Positions 27,919 through 37,088 of a stretch of 64,000 nt of DNA are shown here, piece after piece. The stretch comes from Polyangiaceae bacterium. Its GTDB lineage: Bacteria > Myxococcota_A > Polyangia > Polyangiales > Polyangiaceae. The translations under genes and the position numbers were made by a program. Under the pieces are notes generated by a model. That model saw nothing but the letters and a program-made list of their open reading frames with translations, was not told the DNA's origin and made no database searches. The DNA lies in contig JADJXL010000016.1 in NCBI GenBank assembly GCA_016715885.1, forward strand, positions 437,501-501,500, read 5' to 3'. Positions within the stretch are counted from its first letter, which is position 1. The number at the start of each line of letters is the position of its first letter.

Positions 27919-28058
27919 TTCGATGGCCTCCGGCCGCCCATCCAAGAGCAGGAGCCGCAGCCTACTACATCACATCATGGAGTGAAAGGCCAACTTTCTT
28001 CGGACCCTGGCGAACGAATCGTTTCCACCCGACCAGCGTTCTGGTACAAGTTTTCCTC

Positions 28059-30533
28059 GTGGAAATCCTCACCTACGGGCCCATCCAAACCGCGTCACTT
28101 CTGTGGATGCCACGCGCGGGACTGCATGTGCTCACCATCGTCGCCAAGGCCACCTACCAGCTCGTTCCCGGGGTCTCACCGCTTGCGGAGCGGCAAGAAC
28201 CTCCCAACGAGTACGACAACCACTGGAACGACGACGATACACGGAGCCTCTACGCACCGTCGGACATGGTGCCATTCAAACCGCGCGCCGACGTGCTGCT
28301 GGTTGGGTACGCGTTCGCGCCGCGCCAGACCCCCATGCGATCACTGATAACGCGGCTCCACGTTGGGGGGATCGACAAGCGTATCGAGGTTTGGACGGAC
28401 CGTACGATCACGCCCGACGGGACGGTGCATGAAGGGGCACCGTTTGTCAAGGTACCATTGCGGTATGAGCGTGCGGCTGCCGGCCTCGACAACCCCGTCG
28501 GCATTCGCGTGGAACCACGGCGCGACAAGGGAGGCACCGTCTCGTTGCCCAACCTTCAACCCGCGGACCTGAGTGATACTGCCGTCAGTGGGCGTATTCC
28601 ACCCATTGGTTACGGCCCCATTGCTCCCTCGTGGCATGCGCGTGCGAGCCGTTTACCATCCCACGCACCATCACTGCCGAGCGACTGGAATCGGCGTTCC
28701 ATGCCCGAGGGAATCGATCCACGTTTTTTTAATTCCGCACCTTTCGACCAACAAGTCGATCGACTCCATCCGCACGAAAGAATCATTCTCGAAAACTTAC
28801 ACGGTCAGCATGCGCAACTCGCGACATCACTCGCCGGCGTGATGCCACGAGTCAGCGTCGAGCGTTCCAGCACGGCCGAGGAATTGTCGATGACGGCGGA
28901 CACTTTGTGGATTGATACGGATAGGGGCATCGCAACGTTGACGTGGCGGGGTCAGATCCGTCTCGACAACCCCGACATGCCGGGGCGGGTAACCATCACG
29001 ACGGTACAAGCTCTGGCGCAAGCAGCGCAGCCAACGGCAACGGGTTACGTCGAAGGCACGTACGTTCTCGATTCGGAAAGCGGCGAAACGCCCGCAGTCA
29101 TGGGGCATGTCGGACGAGCAACCAGTGGCGGTTCCGCGACATCGATTGCGGACGACAGATCGGTTGAAATGACGATGCTACCCATGGATCGTTCAACAAG
29201 AACGATGCCGTTTCTGGCTGCACCACCCGAAGAAGTTCCGGCGCTCGATGCGTGGCTGCCGCCAATGGGACCTGTGGATCTCGAACGAGATGACGCGGGC
29301 GGAACGATGTTCGCGCCCCTGGGGCTACCTCGTGCGGCACCGCTGCCGTTTGGCCAAGAAAACCCCCCCGTGGTTCGTCCCGTAGAACCGATTGTCGCAG
29401 CACAACCGGTCGTTCCACCGGCCGCTATCGCCGCGGCACCCGCGGTCACGGTGGGGCAAGCAGCGGTTCTTGCTGCAGCGGCGTCTTCCCCTGGCCCCGT
29501 AGGGATCGCCGACGCACCAGCACCTCCGCTCGTGGCAAGCGTCGCGATGTTCGATCCAGCAGACAGCGCACCGAGCGCACCGCCACAACTGGGGTCGGTC
29601 GCCGCATTGAGTAATAGTGGCGCCGTGCCGGGAATGGCTCCGTCGAGCGCGACTGCAGCATCGAATGCCGCAGCGGACCCCTGGTTTGGCGGAGTGGTTA
29701 CCGATTCTCCGATATCGCCGCTTCGCGGGCGAACGCCCGTGGAGGTCTTGTGGTTCGATCCGGCATTCGTAGTGGCGATCCGCAAGGATGCAACCATGCG
29801 CACGATTCTGCAGGAGCGCGACAAGCTCAATGGCATCAAGAAAACCGATAAGAAGCAACCGCCTGCGCCGCCTTCGCCGGGACAGCCGGATCCCAAGGAT
29901 CGTGAGGACATCAATGCCATCCTGACGCTTGGCGACGCGTCGGGCATTGAAGTGTTGAACATGGCACTCGCCGAAGCGGTCGACGAACGAGGGATCTTTC
30001 AACCGCCCTTGCTTCTTCTTCGAGGCGAACTGTCGTTTCCTTTTGACGAAGTCGAGACGCTCAAAGCGACCGTTGCCGCCGTCACACCGCTCGCGGCCGG
30101 CGACAAGAAACTCAAGGAAACGATCGACGCTGTCACCGAGCTCATGCGGACGCCGTGGTTGCAGGCGGCCGGCAGTGTGACCGAACGGCTTACGAATCAA
30201 GTCAAGGAAGCGTTCGGCACCGGCAATCGACTGCTTCCTGCCGGGTATCTCGAGACCCATACCGAGCGCATTCTGCTTGAACAGCGGCATTACCAAAAGC
30301 GTGTGCTCTTGGGCCAACCCTGGATTCGCGCGCTTCTCGGCTCGCAGAACGTATCTACGCGAGCCCCCACCTACATTCCCTACTCGTTGGCGCGCGAACT
30401 GCCGATGTATCAGCGGTTCAACGTTCGGATGATTGCCGAAGTGAGAGCGCAGTTGGATCAATACGAAACGCATCCGAGCGCCTTACGCGTAGTCGCGCTC
30501 GGCCGTATCCTCGGCGGTACGCCACGCCGGTGA
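28059..30533 (+). CDS. DUF2169 family protein, type VI secretion-associated
   Basis: An 824-residue protein whose N-terminal 300 residues match DUF2169, a family usually encoded next to VgrG genes and thought to be an adaptor loading effectors onto the T6SS tip. Visible features are TASLLWMPRAGLHVLTIVAK, KPRADVLLVGYAFAP, VPLRYERAAAGLDNPVGI and the NSAPFDQQVDRLHPHERI segment. The middle 200 residues are Ala/Pro-rich linker. The C-terminal 270 residues are helical with no motif recognised (TRPVEVLWFD-like RTPVEVLWFDPAFV, then PPLLLLRGELSFPFDEVETLKA). It starts with GTG. It is convergent with the fibre gene, 8 bp apart, and stands beside vgrG, so a role in the same secretion module is likely. 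Confidence 0.85.
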   Translation: MEILTYGPIQTASLLWMPRAGLHVLTIVAKATYQLVPGVSPLAERQEPPNEYDNHWNDDDTRSLYAPSDMVPFKPRADVLLVGYAFAPRQTPMRSLITRLHVGGIDKRIEVWTDRTITPDGTVHEGAPFVKVPLRYERAAAGLDNPVGIRVEPRRDKGGTVSLPNLQPADLSDTAVSGRIPPIGYGPIAPSWHARASRLPSHAPSLPSDWNRRSMPEGIDPRFFNSAPFDQQVDRLHPHERIILENLHGQHAQLATSLAGVMPRVSVERSSTAEELSMTADTLWIDTDRGIATLTWRGQIRLDNPDMPGRVTITTVQALAQAAQPTATGYVEGTYVLDSESGETPAVMGHVGRATSGGSATSIADDRSVEMTMLPMDRSTRTMPFLAAPPEEVPALDAWLPPMGPVDLERDDAGGTMFAPLGLPRAAPLPFGQENPPVVRPVEPIVAAQPVVPPAAIAAAPAVTVGQAAVLAAAASSPGPVGIADAPAPPLVASVAMFDPADSAPSAPPQLGSVAALSNSGAVPGMAPSSATAASNAAADPWFGGVVTDSPISPLRGRTPVEVLWFDPAFVVAIRKDATMRTILQERDKLNGIKKTDKKQPPAPPSPGQPDPKDREDINAILTLGDASGIEVLNMALAEAVDERGIFQPPLLLLRGELSFPFDEVETLKATVAAVTPLAAGDKKLKETIDAVTELMRTPWLQAAGSVTERLTNQVKEAFGTGNRLLPAGYLETHTERILLEQRHYQKRVLLGQPWIRALLGSQNVSTRAPTYIPYSLARELPMYQRFNVRMIAEVRAQLDQYETHPSALRVVALGRILGGTPRR

Positions 30534-30541
30534 CGGAAGAC

Positions 30542-32554
30542 TCAGAGCTCGATACCCAGCTTCGCGAGCGCTCTTTCCAATCTCTCGAGCCTTGTTTGTT
30601 GCGTTTCGAGCTGTGCCTGTTGCGTTTCGATGATTTTTTGCTGATCCTTGACGGCCTCGACGAGAACGGCATTGAGCTGTGTGACGTCCAGTGATTTGTA
30701 TCCGTCGTCATCGGTGGCGACGGCCTCAGGACAAACCTTTTCGACTTCCTGCGCGACGAGCCCCAGGCGCCGGTCGGCCGATGATGTTGCGGCTGCGGCA
30801 TTGCCCTCGAGGGGTCCCATGGGTAGCCCGACATCGCCGTCTTCAGGGTCGTCGTCGACGTCTGTGCGAAGATCCATGTCCTTCAGGCGGAAGCTCACGC
30901 CTTGCATGTGCAGGACTTTGTCGAGTGCGCCACGTATCGGTTCGACGGCTTCCTTGAAACGTGCGTCGGATCGATAATAATACGAGTTTGACGTGACGCC
31001 GCCAAATACGATCATTTGGTCGGGATGGACGACGACGACGTCGCGGCTTCTGGTCTTGGTCCAGGTTCCCTGAATGTTGGCCGGCCATGACGACCCTTCG
31101 TACCTGAAGCGCAGCCGCCGGTTTCCCCAAGAAAGAATGGCATCCCCAGGCGAGCCAGTGACCACGCGCAATGCGCAGAAGTGGTTACCATTTTGAATGG
31201 TGACGCCATAACGTCCACCGTATGCGCTGGCAGGCCCCTGACCAATGGCAATGTATTTGCCGGGCCCAGTGAATGTAGGATTGGGCGTTGCGGAATGGCC
31301 AAAAAAGCCGCCAGTGATCGATGTAATGCTAGACGTGGGGTTTTCGTTGGGCGGTGATAGTGGTGGCCATAACCGGGGCCGCCACGGGTGATGGTAATGG
31401 CCATGGTGATGGTGGTGATGGCCATGGTGATGGTGGTGATGATGGCCATGATGATGGTGATGGCCATGGTGATGGTGGTGGTGATGGCCATGATGATGGT
31501 GGTGATGATGATGGCCATGGTGATGGTGGTGCCAGAGCCACCAAGGTGGAAACCACCACGGCCGACGCGGTCCCGTCGCACCTGTTGCTCCTCTCGACCC
31601 CGTAGCGCCCGTGGCCCCCGTTTGCCCGGTAGCGCCCGTGGCCCCCGTTTGCCCGGTAGCGCCCGTGGCCCCCGTTTGCCCGGTAGCGCCCGTGGCCCCC
31701 GTTTGCCCCGTAGCGCCCGTGGCCCCCGTTTGCCCCGTAGCGCCCGTGGCCCCCGTCTGCCCCGTAGCGCCGGTAGCCCCCGTTGCTCCTGTGGCACCCG
31801 TGGCGCCTGTCGGTCCTGGTTTGAACGGGTTGTATTGATGAATATGATTGACCCCGGAGCCACCGGCATTGTTGACGTCTTTGAAAAAAATCCCGGTGGT
31901 TGTCGACTTCGCCACGTAATCAATATCAAGTCTGCCCAGAAGCTTGACGTTTTTATTCACCGTCAAATCGCTGTGAACTGTGACATGTTCATCTGCCACG
32001 ATCGCTTCGATTAGCTTGGGCGTACCTCCAGCGCCAGTACCTTGGACTGCAAGCTTGGTCGTAACTAATGCAGTCTCGATTTTTCCGAGTGGTATCAACG
32101 CACTGTCTTCGACATCCAATGTGACTACGCTGGTTTGTCCGTTGACGCGTAAACTATAGGGGTGCCCGAGCTTGTACACGGGAGGCAAATTGGGGTTGTC
32201 AGCACCCACCACGAGATCCGGCAGCGCAATCGGTTGCTTGCTCGTATCCGGGTGCCGCATGATTTTACCGGTACCGAGAACGAAAAGCTTTCGGTCCGCA
32301 TTGCTAGGATGATTGATAGGATTGAGCAACCCGACGTCTTCGTTAAGGTCGAATCCAACACCCAAAGACTGGCCTACTGTGACCGATGGCGCATACGTCA
32401 TGCCAACGCCGTCGGGATCGAAGGATACTCCCAACGCCCATTTCGCACGATCCAAGATCGCCGGATCCTCCGTAATGGCGCCTTGTGTTAGGTTGACAAT
32501 GCCGCCGGGTGCGGTGTAGTTGAAAAAGAATGGGTAGTACGTTGCTAGCGCCAT
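30542..32554 (-). CDS. collagen-like, poly-His fibre with S74 chaperone domain
   Basis: A 670-residue fibre-like protein in four parts. Residues 1-235 are a beta-rich tail-fibre-like N-terminus (LSLRVNGQTSVVTLDVED-like SLRVNGQTSVVTLDVED). Residues about 250-325 are collagen-like Gly-x-y repeats (GATGATGQT units) followed by a Trp/Pro segment. Next is a block with 41 histidines in about 50 residues separated only by Gly and Tyr. The rest is a jelly-roll-like segment and a C-terminal peptidase S74 intramolecular chaperone (SDARFKEAVEPI, RLGLVAQEVEKVCPEAV, LDVTQLNAVLVEAVKDQQ) ending in a coiled coil. S74 domains trimerise fibres and then self-cleave at the Ser of SDxRxK. It is 17 bp after the small gene that overlaps vgrG, so it is probably part of the T6SS operon. 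Confidence 0.85.
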   Translation of the reverse strand: MALATYYPFFFNYTAPGGIVNLTQGAITEDPAILDRAKWALGVSFDPDGVGMTYAPSVTVGQSLGVGFDLNEDVGLLNPINHPSNADRKLFVLGTGKIMRHPDTSKQPIALPDLVVGADNPNLPPVYKLGHPYSLRVNGQTSVVTLDVEDSALIPLGKIETALVTTKLAVQGTGAGGTPKLIEAIVADEHVTVHSDLTVNKNVKLLGRLDIDYVAKSTTTGIFFKDVNNAGGSGVNHIHQYNPFKPGPTGATGATGATGATGATGQTGATGATGQTGATGATGQTGATGATGQTGATGATGQTGATGATGQTGATGATGSRGATGATGPRRPWWFPPWWLWHHHHHGHHHHHHHHGHHHHHHHGHHHHHGHHHHHHHGHHHHHHGHYHHPWRPRLWPPLSPPNENPTSSITSITGGFFGHSATPNPTFTGPGKYIAIGQGPASAYGGRYGVTIQNGNHFCALRVVTGSPGDAILSWGNRRLRFRYEGSSWPANIQGTWTKTRSRDVVVVHPDQMIVFGGVTSNSYYYRSDARFKEAVEPIRGALDKVLHMQGVSFRLKDMDLRTDVDDDPEDGDVGLPMGPLEGNAAAATSSADRRLGLVAQEVEKVCPEAVATDDDGYKSLDVTQLNAVLVEAVKDQQKIIETQQAQLETQQTRLERLERALAKLGIEL
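31390..31533. repeat. His-codon repeat tract
   Basis: An array of CAT/CAC codons (minus-strand reading) interrupted by GGC, encoding the poly-His block of the fibre gene. On the plus strand it reads as short ATGGTGATGGTGG-type units. Such a simple repeat is prone to length change by slippage. Confidence 0.85.
31602..31790. repeat. 27-bp tandem repeats encoding the collagen-like region
   Basis: At least six near-identical 27-bp units beginning GTAGCGCCCGTGGCCCCCGT (plus-strand reading) run from 31602 to about 31763, then degrade. Each encodes one GATGATGQT nonapeptide on the minus strand. The low divergence of third positions suggests recent expansion. Confidence 0.9.
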
Positions 32555-32570
32555 GTCTCAACTCCTTCGA

Positions 32571-33173
32571 CTACCGTGCCAAATCCTTCACTGGCACACC
32601 GATTCGCAAGAGTCCGCCTTCGAGAATTCGCTGGTTCTCTGCGGCCACACCATATCGTACCGTCAAACTCGCACCGCTGTCGGGATCCGCCGGTCCAAAC
32701 CGAAGCGGCCCATGCTCCTCGCTCAAGTACCCCACCGAAAATACCACACCCGAAGCCACGCCAAACAGCTCCTCACGCGGTTTGTCGAACTCCTCCGGCT
32801 CGAGCAAGTACGGAAGCTCCAACTTGACCGGCAACGATAGCGTGAAACGTTCACTGAACGCTTTGCGCGGAAGAACTTCCGTGGCAAAAGGCACTTCGGG
32901 CACGACCACATCGATATCGTCGGGCATGAGCCAAAGACGTTTGGTAATGTGCAAAATGCCTTCTGGATCGACGTAAGTGTAGACCCGTCCAGGCACCCCC
33001 CGAAGCGTGTCCTCGTCGAATTGTGGCAATGGCGTTAGTAGCAAAATCGGCCATTCCAGGCCGTTCGTCACGCGGTAACGGACCTCCATCGACGCCCGAT
33101 CCATCTTGCCTATCGCCGTCTCGAGACGAACTTGTCCGTCGTCCACCGTGCCGCCCTCGCTCGTTGCAATCAC
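32571..33173 (-). CDS. hypothetical protein, translationally coupled to vgrG
   Basis: A 200-residue soluble protein without a signal peptide, not recognised. It is rich in beta-strand phrases (MEVRYRVTNGLEWPILLLTP, GRVYTYVDPEGILHITKRL, ASLTVRYGVAAENQRI) and probably forms a beta-sandwich. It starts with a GTG whose last bases overlap the vgrG stop codon (GTGA), so it is translationally coupled to VgrG and lies 17 bp before the fibre gene. A tip-loading chaperone, a spike-associated protein or an immunity protein are all possible from position. The overlap favours stoichiometric production with VgrG. Confidence 0.7.
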   Translation of the reverse strand: MIATSEGGTVDDGQVRLETAIGKMDRASMEVRYRVTNGLEWPILLLTPLPQFDEDTLRGVPGRVYTYVDPEGILHITKRLWLMPDDIDVVVPEVPFATEVLPRKAFSERFTLSLPVKLELPYLLEPEEFDKPREELFGVASGVVFSVGYLSEEHGPLRFGPADPDSGASLTVRYGVAAENQRILEGGLLRIGVPVKDLAR

Positions 33174-35485
33174 ACGCTGTCCTGCAGCGGCAAACCCAAG
33201 TTCTTACGCAGCCTGTTCGCGCTCGGCCGCAATCTCGAATACGGCGCCAAACCAAGGGCCTTCAACAATTGATTGCTCACGCCCCCCGTCGTACCCACCT
33301 CGCGTTGGCCGACAGCGTTGTACCACGCATTGACGAGCGCGTGGCCAAGCACGACGTCGGGCGTTTGTCCCTTGGGTGCGAAGGCCGGATTGTGCGCAAT
33401 CATCGAGCTCGATCCACGCCCTGCCACGCCGGCCGCTTGCCACGATGCATTTGGGGGATCCATCGGGTACGTAATCGTATTTTTCAACTTCGTCTCGATG
33501 ATGACGGCAACCTCGCCGCTCTTCGCTATCTTCTTCATCACCGCGCGCCCCGTACGCGTCGCTTTCAATCGATCCAGCGCCGCCCGCACCCGCTCGCGAA
33601 ACGCTGGATACCCCCGCATGGCGATACCAACCGCGTACTCCTCCACCGCGATCTCCCCCGGAACGTGCGGAATCGGTGGAAATTGCTTGGGCGGTTCGAC
33701 CTTGCCCTTCTTGTTCTTCGGCACCGACGGGTTCATCTCCGTCAGCGGACCGCCATGCGTGACGATGCGTTTGTCCCCCTTGATGATCACATCCCCCTGT
33801 GCTTCAAGTGAGATGTTTTCCCCGTCGAGAACGATCGTCGCTTTGCCCGTGGTCAACTCGAGACGTTCGCCGACTTCGATGATGCGCGTCTTGCCCGTGA
33901 GCTCGCGTTCGTCAATCTTGACAATCTTTTCGAGGTTTCTTTCGGCCTGGATCGACAGCACTTCGCGCCCTCGCGCATCCTCGAACTTGATCTCGTTGTA
34001 GCCGTTTGCGCCAGGCGTCGATGCGCTCTTCCAACCGCTCACACTCTTGTTCTCCGGGAGCTTGTACGGAACGGGCGACGTCGCGTTGTAGAGCCGACCC
34101 ACGATCACCGGGTGGTCTGGATTCCCGCCCAAAAACGCCACGAGCACCTCCTGGCCTACGCGAGGAATCGCAATCATCCCAAAGCCTGTGCCTGCCCAGC
34201 TTTGGCTCACACGTACCCAGCACGAGCTCTTGTCGCTGAAGTCGGCGTAACGGTCCCAATGAAACTGAACGCGAACACGCGCGAACTCGTCCGTGTGGAT
34301 CTCTTCGCCCTTGGGACCTACGACGACGGCACTCTCCACACCTTGTATTTTCGGCTTCGGCGTTACTTGCGGAGGTCGATACGCCGCGTCTGCAAAAAAT
34401 GCCTTACCGCGCATGGTCCATTCGCTTGTGGAAGTCCCCTCCATCGACAGCTCAGTCACAAGCAAGCGTCGTTGCGGCCCAAGATCCGAGCGAGAGTGTC
34501 CCTTCGTCGAAAAGATCACGCCAGGATGTAGATCGAGCACGTTCGTGCGGAATGAAACGATTCGCCGCGAGATACGTAACCCTTCGAGCCGTCGCTCCGC
34601 CAGGTGTGCCCCCGCATCGTCAGCATGTCGTGCAACACCCTTGTCGTCTGCCGCGGGCGTATCCCCACCCTTGCCGCCCTCGACGAGAAATGCCCCCGGT
34701 GCGTACACGTGATGCTCGAGCAGATGTTCGGGTGCAGGTACGGTGGACTGCCCTTGAAGCTTGTGCTCCATGCGCCTGCGGAAGTCATGATCACGAATCG
34801 TGACGCGACCCGTTCGAACCTCCTGCGCGAGATGCAGCTCCGTTACGTACTCGTGCTCGGCCGCGTCGTTGGGGTTGTCGACGTAGCGCAGGGGGCACCC
34901 TTGACGTAGGTCGCCGCGATCAGGGCGTTCGTGAAGCACGAGCTTTCCCGCAGTGTCGTCGTCCGCATCGCGAAAGTAGAAGCCGATGCCCGCTTCCTCG
35001 AGCATACGGCGGAAGAAGTCGTAGTCAGTCTCGCCGTATTGCACGCGCAGCTCGAGCTTTGGATGGATGCTGCGATCGACGATCCACGTGTGATCGATGC
35101 GCCATTCGCCAAGAAGTTGATCGATGATCTCCGGGATCGAAAGATGCTGGAACGTGCGGTGGTTCTTGCGTTGCGTAAGTTGCCACAGCGTAGGCACGAT
35201 TCGGATGCGATACGTCGATAGGCCCGTCGTCTCGGTCGCGATTTGTTCGATGTGTGAACACAGACCCGCAAGCCGACGTCCCTCGCGCGCGAGGTGAAGC
35301 GTACCGGATGCGACGTAGAGCGCAGCGGGCTTGCCGACGATCGCATCGAAGTCGACGTCTTCGTTGGAGGACAAAGCAACAACTATGACCTCAAACAGAT
35401 CGAAGATGTGCTCGATGGTCTTGAAGTGACGAACGGAAAGGAGTTCTCGCCGGAGGCAAACCAGAGGTCGAGGACGGCCATGCAT
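33170..35485 (-). CDS. vgrG: type VI secretion tip protein VgrG with degenerate M91-like domain
   Basis: A 771-residue VgrG (TssI), the spike that punctures target cells. The gp27-like N-terminal part is complete (RVQYGETDYDFFRRMLEEAGIGFYF, ELHLAQEVRTGRVTIRDHDF). The OB-fold/gp5 region contains RVQFHWDRYADFSDKSSCWVRVSQSW and IPRVGQEVLVAFLGGNPDHPVIVGRLYN. After the needle a C-terminal extension (residues about 605-771) resembles the M91 effector metallopeptidase. Where that family has HExxH it reads HALVN (His715), and the usual Glu-containing C-terminal motif reads PSANRLRKNLGLP. It may therefore be inactive as a protease. The start is the ATG at 35485. Downstream genes are the coupled 200-residue protein and the fibre. 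Confidence 0.92.
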   Translation of the reverse strand: MHGRPRPLVCLRRELLSVRHFKTIEHIFDLFEVIVVALSSNEDVDFDAIVGKPAALYVASGTLHLAREGRRLAGLCSHIEQIATETTGLSTYRIRIVPTLWQLTQRKNHRTFQHLSIPEIIDQLLGEWRIDHTWIVDRSIHPKLELRVQYGETDYDFFRRMLEEAGIGFYFRDADDDTAGKLVLHERPDRGDLRQGCPLRYVDNPNDAAEHEYVTELHLAQEVRTGRVTIRDHDFRRRMEHKLQGQSTVPAPEHLLEHHVYAPGAFLVEGGKGGDTPAADDKGVARHADDAGAHLAERRLEGLRISRRIVSFRTNVLDLHPGVIFSTKGHSRSDLGPQRRLLVTELSMEGTSTSEWTMRGKAFFADAAYRPPQVTPKPKIQGVESAVVVGPKGEEIHTDEFARVRVQFHWDRYADFSDKSSCWVRVSQSWAGTGFGMIAIPRVGQEVLVAFLGGNPDHPVIVGRLYNATSPVPYKLPENKSVSGWKSASTPGANGYNEIKFEDARGREVLSIQAERNLEKIVKIDERELTGKTRIIEVGERLELTTGKATIVLDGENISLEAQGDVIIKGDKRIVTHGGPLTEMNPSVPKNKKGKVEPPKQFPPIPHVPGEIAVEEYAVGIAMRGYPAFRERVRAALDRLKATRTGRAVMKKIAKSGEVAVIIETKLKNTITYPMDPPNASWQAAGVAGRGSSSMIAHNPAFAPKGQTPDVVLGHALVNAWYNAVGQREVGTTGGVSNQLLKALGLAPYSRLRPSANRLRKNLGLPLQDSV

Positions 35486-35641
35486 CCATCCTACTGCGAA
35501 TGCGCCATGAAAAACCAGTAGCTTTCAGATCGTGGCTACCTTGATACTCGCAGTTGCCGCTTTTCTTGCCTTTCGACGTCATACATATTGCGTATTGACA
35601 TCGACCGGTTGATCGCTGGGGCGACGCCAACGAGCTACAAC

Positions 35642-36841
35642 TCAAAACGAATCCTCGGGCGGTGGCGCGAGCACATCAACGTCACGCGTTTCGTACCAAC
35701 CTCGACCCCATCGAGCATACAGGCGCGTGAAATACCGCTCGTACAGCGGAGCTACGGCTTCGAACGAATAGCGTGCGAGTGCCCGCTCGCGGATCGCAAG
35801 ACGCGCTTCCGGCGACAGATGTCGTGCGCGCTCAGCCGCATCGATGAACTCGCGATGCGAGGCACAACGCCACGACGCTTCGACTGTCTCGACGAATGCA
35901 CCGTGGTCCGTCGTGATCGCTGGTGCACCAGACAACTGCGTCTCGACTGCGACACCACCGAAAGGTTCACGATAGTGCGTCGGGACAAACGTTGCGGTTT
36001 CAAGCCATCAGCGTGCCACGTTCCTCGATGGACGCATGGCCGTAGTGATGAACATGTGGCGGGAGCCCTCCTGGGTCGCCTTGACCAACGAGAACAAGGC
36101 GTGCATTGATCGCGGCAGTGACGTCGACCGCAACGTTCCAGCCTTTGGATGGAATGAGGCGCCCGACGAATAAGTAGTAGGGATGGGCCAACGCGGTCTG
36201 AAGCTTGGAGCGCGTGGACTGCGGGAGGTTCGAATGCAGTTCGTCGCGCTTGTCCCACTCGACGCACGATGGAGGCGAGTCACGACGATCGAAGTAGTTT
36301 GGCACGACGGCATCGTCATTGTCCTCATTGGTGTCGTCGTGGCGGCCATGCCACCACTCGCGGTGCGCGTGTGACTCGAACACGCGATAGCGTGAAAACG
36401 TCCGTAGTATCCGATGCCGTACTCCACCATCATCGGTCCAATCGGCGTACCCGAATAGCTTCCTGGAAACGCATTGCCAATCGATTGATGGCAGTTCCCG
36501 GCAAGGGTCAAGATGAAGTCACCCCGCCGCATACGCCCTCCAAGCTCCGGTATCACTCTCTCCCTGAATACCTGCCAATACGGCATCCTTGGATCCCAGT
36601 CGACGTCGTAGAGCCGCGACTTGTCGTGAGCACCGAACCAGCCTGCCCGTTCTTCTTCGCGGAAAATCTCAACGTGTTCACATGGTACGGCGGAGCCTTC
36701 GTTCCCGTAATGAATGCACGTATGTCCACGCGCCCCCATCATCTGGATGAACTTGAGGTTTTTCTGGGTGTACGCGCACGCATTGTAGTCGCGGTTTGTC
36801 GCTGTATGCGGCAGCCCTAAGACATGGAAACGAAACTTCAT
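35642..36841 (-). pseudogene. GT4-type glycosyltransferase, interrupted by two indels
   Basis: A GT-B glycosyltransferase of about 399 residues, readable only by changing frame twice. Frame one (from ATG 36841) gives MKFRFHVLGLPHT through GIGYYGRFHA. A missing base near 36388 switches to FESHAHREWWHGRHDD through HASIEERGTLMA, including YLFVGRLIPSKGWNVAVD. An extra T at 36002-36003 then returns to the frame with ATFVPTHYREPFGGVAVE, which holds the GT4 Glu-x7-Glu donor motif, and ends at 35642. The total length is exactly a multiple of three, since the two shifts cancel. It may be intact in the real genome. It is divergent from the cytochrome gene and 155 bp beyond the vgrG start. Confidence 0.75.
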
Positions 36842-37088
36842 GGCGAGTGTCTATGTTGGTTGGCAACAGTCCGTTGGATGGCGCTTGAAGTGCGCACGCG
36901 GATGCAATGATAGTACGTGCATCGCGGGCACCAGCACAGCATGCAGTATCGCCTCTTCGAGACACGTTAACACCGCATTCGGTCGTTTGTCGAGGTGCTC
37001 GTTTGTAGCTGGGCGTGTGACACAAATTGTCGCGGGTCGCATCAAGCGCCCTTGCCGTTCACCCACGAAGCGTGATACCCGTATCCCG

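Noticed and set aside
28041..28055. Weak sigma-54-like site TGGTACA-N4-TTCC before the DUF2169 gene
   Set aside because: The -12 part is poor and transcription would start inside the gene at the chosen start codon.
29684..29720. tRNA-like stretch (GGCGGAGTGGTTACCGATTC)
   Set aside because: It lies inside the DUF2169 coding sequence and lacks matching acceptor and anticodon stems.
31354..31605. Plus-strand Gly/Asp-rich frame resembling an RTX-like calcium-binding repeat
   Set aside because: It is the antisense of the poly-His tract (CAT/CAC read backwards as GAT/GTG). The minus-strand fibre protein explains the region.
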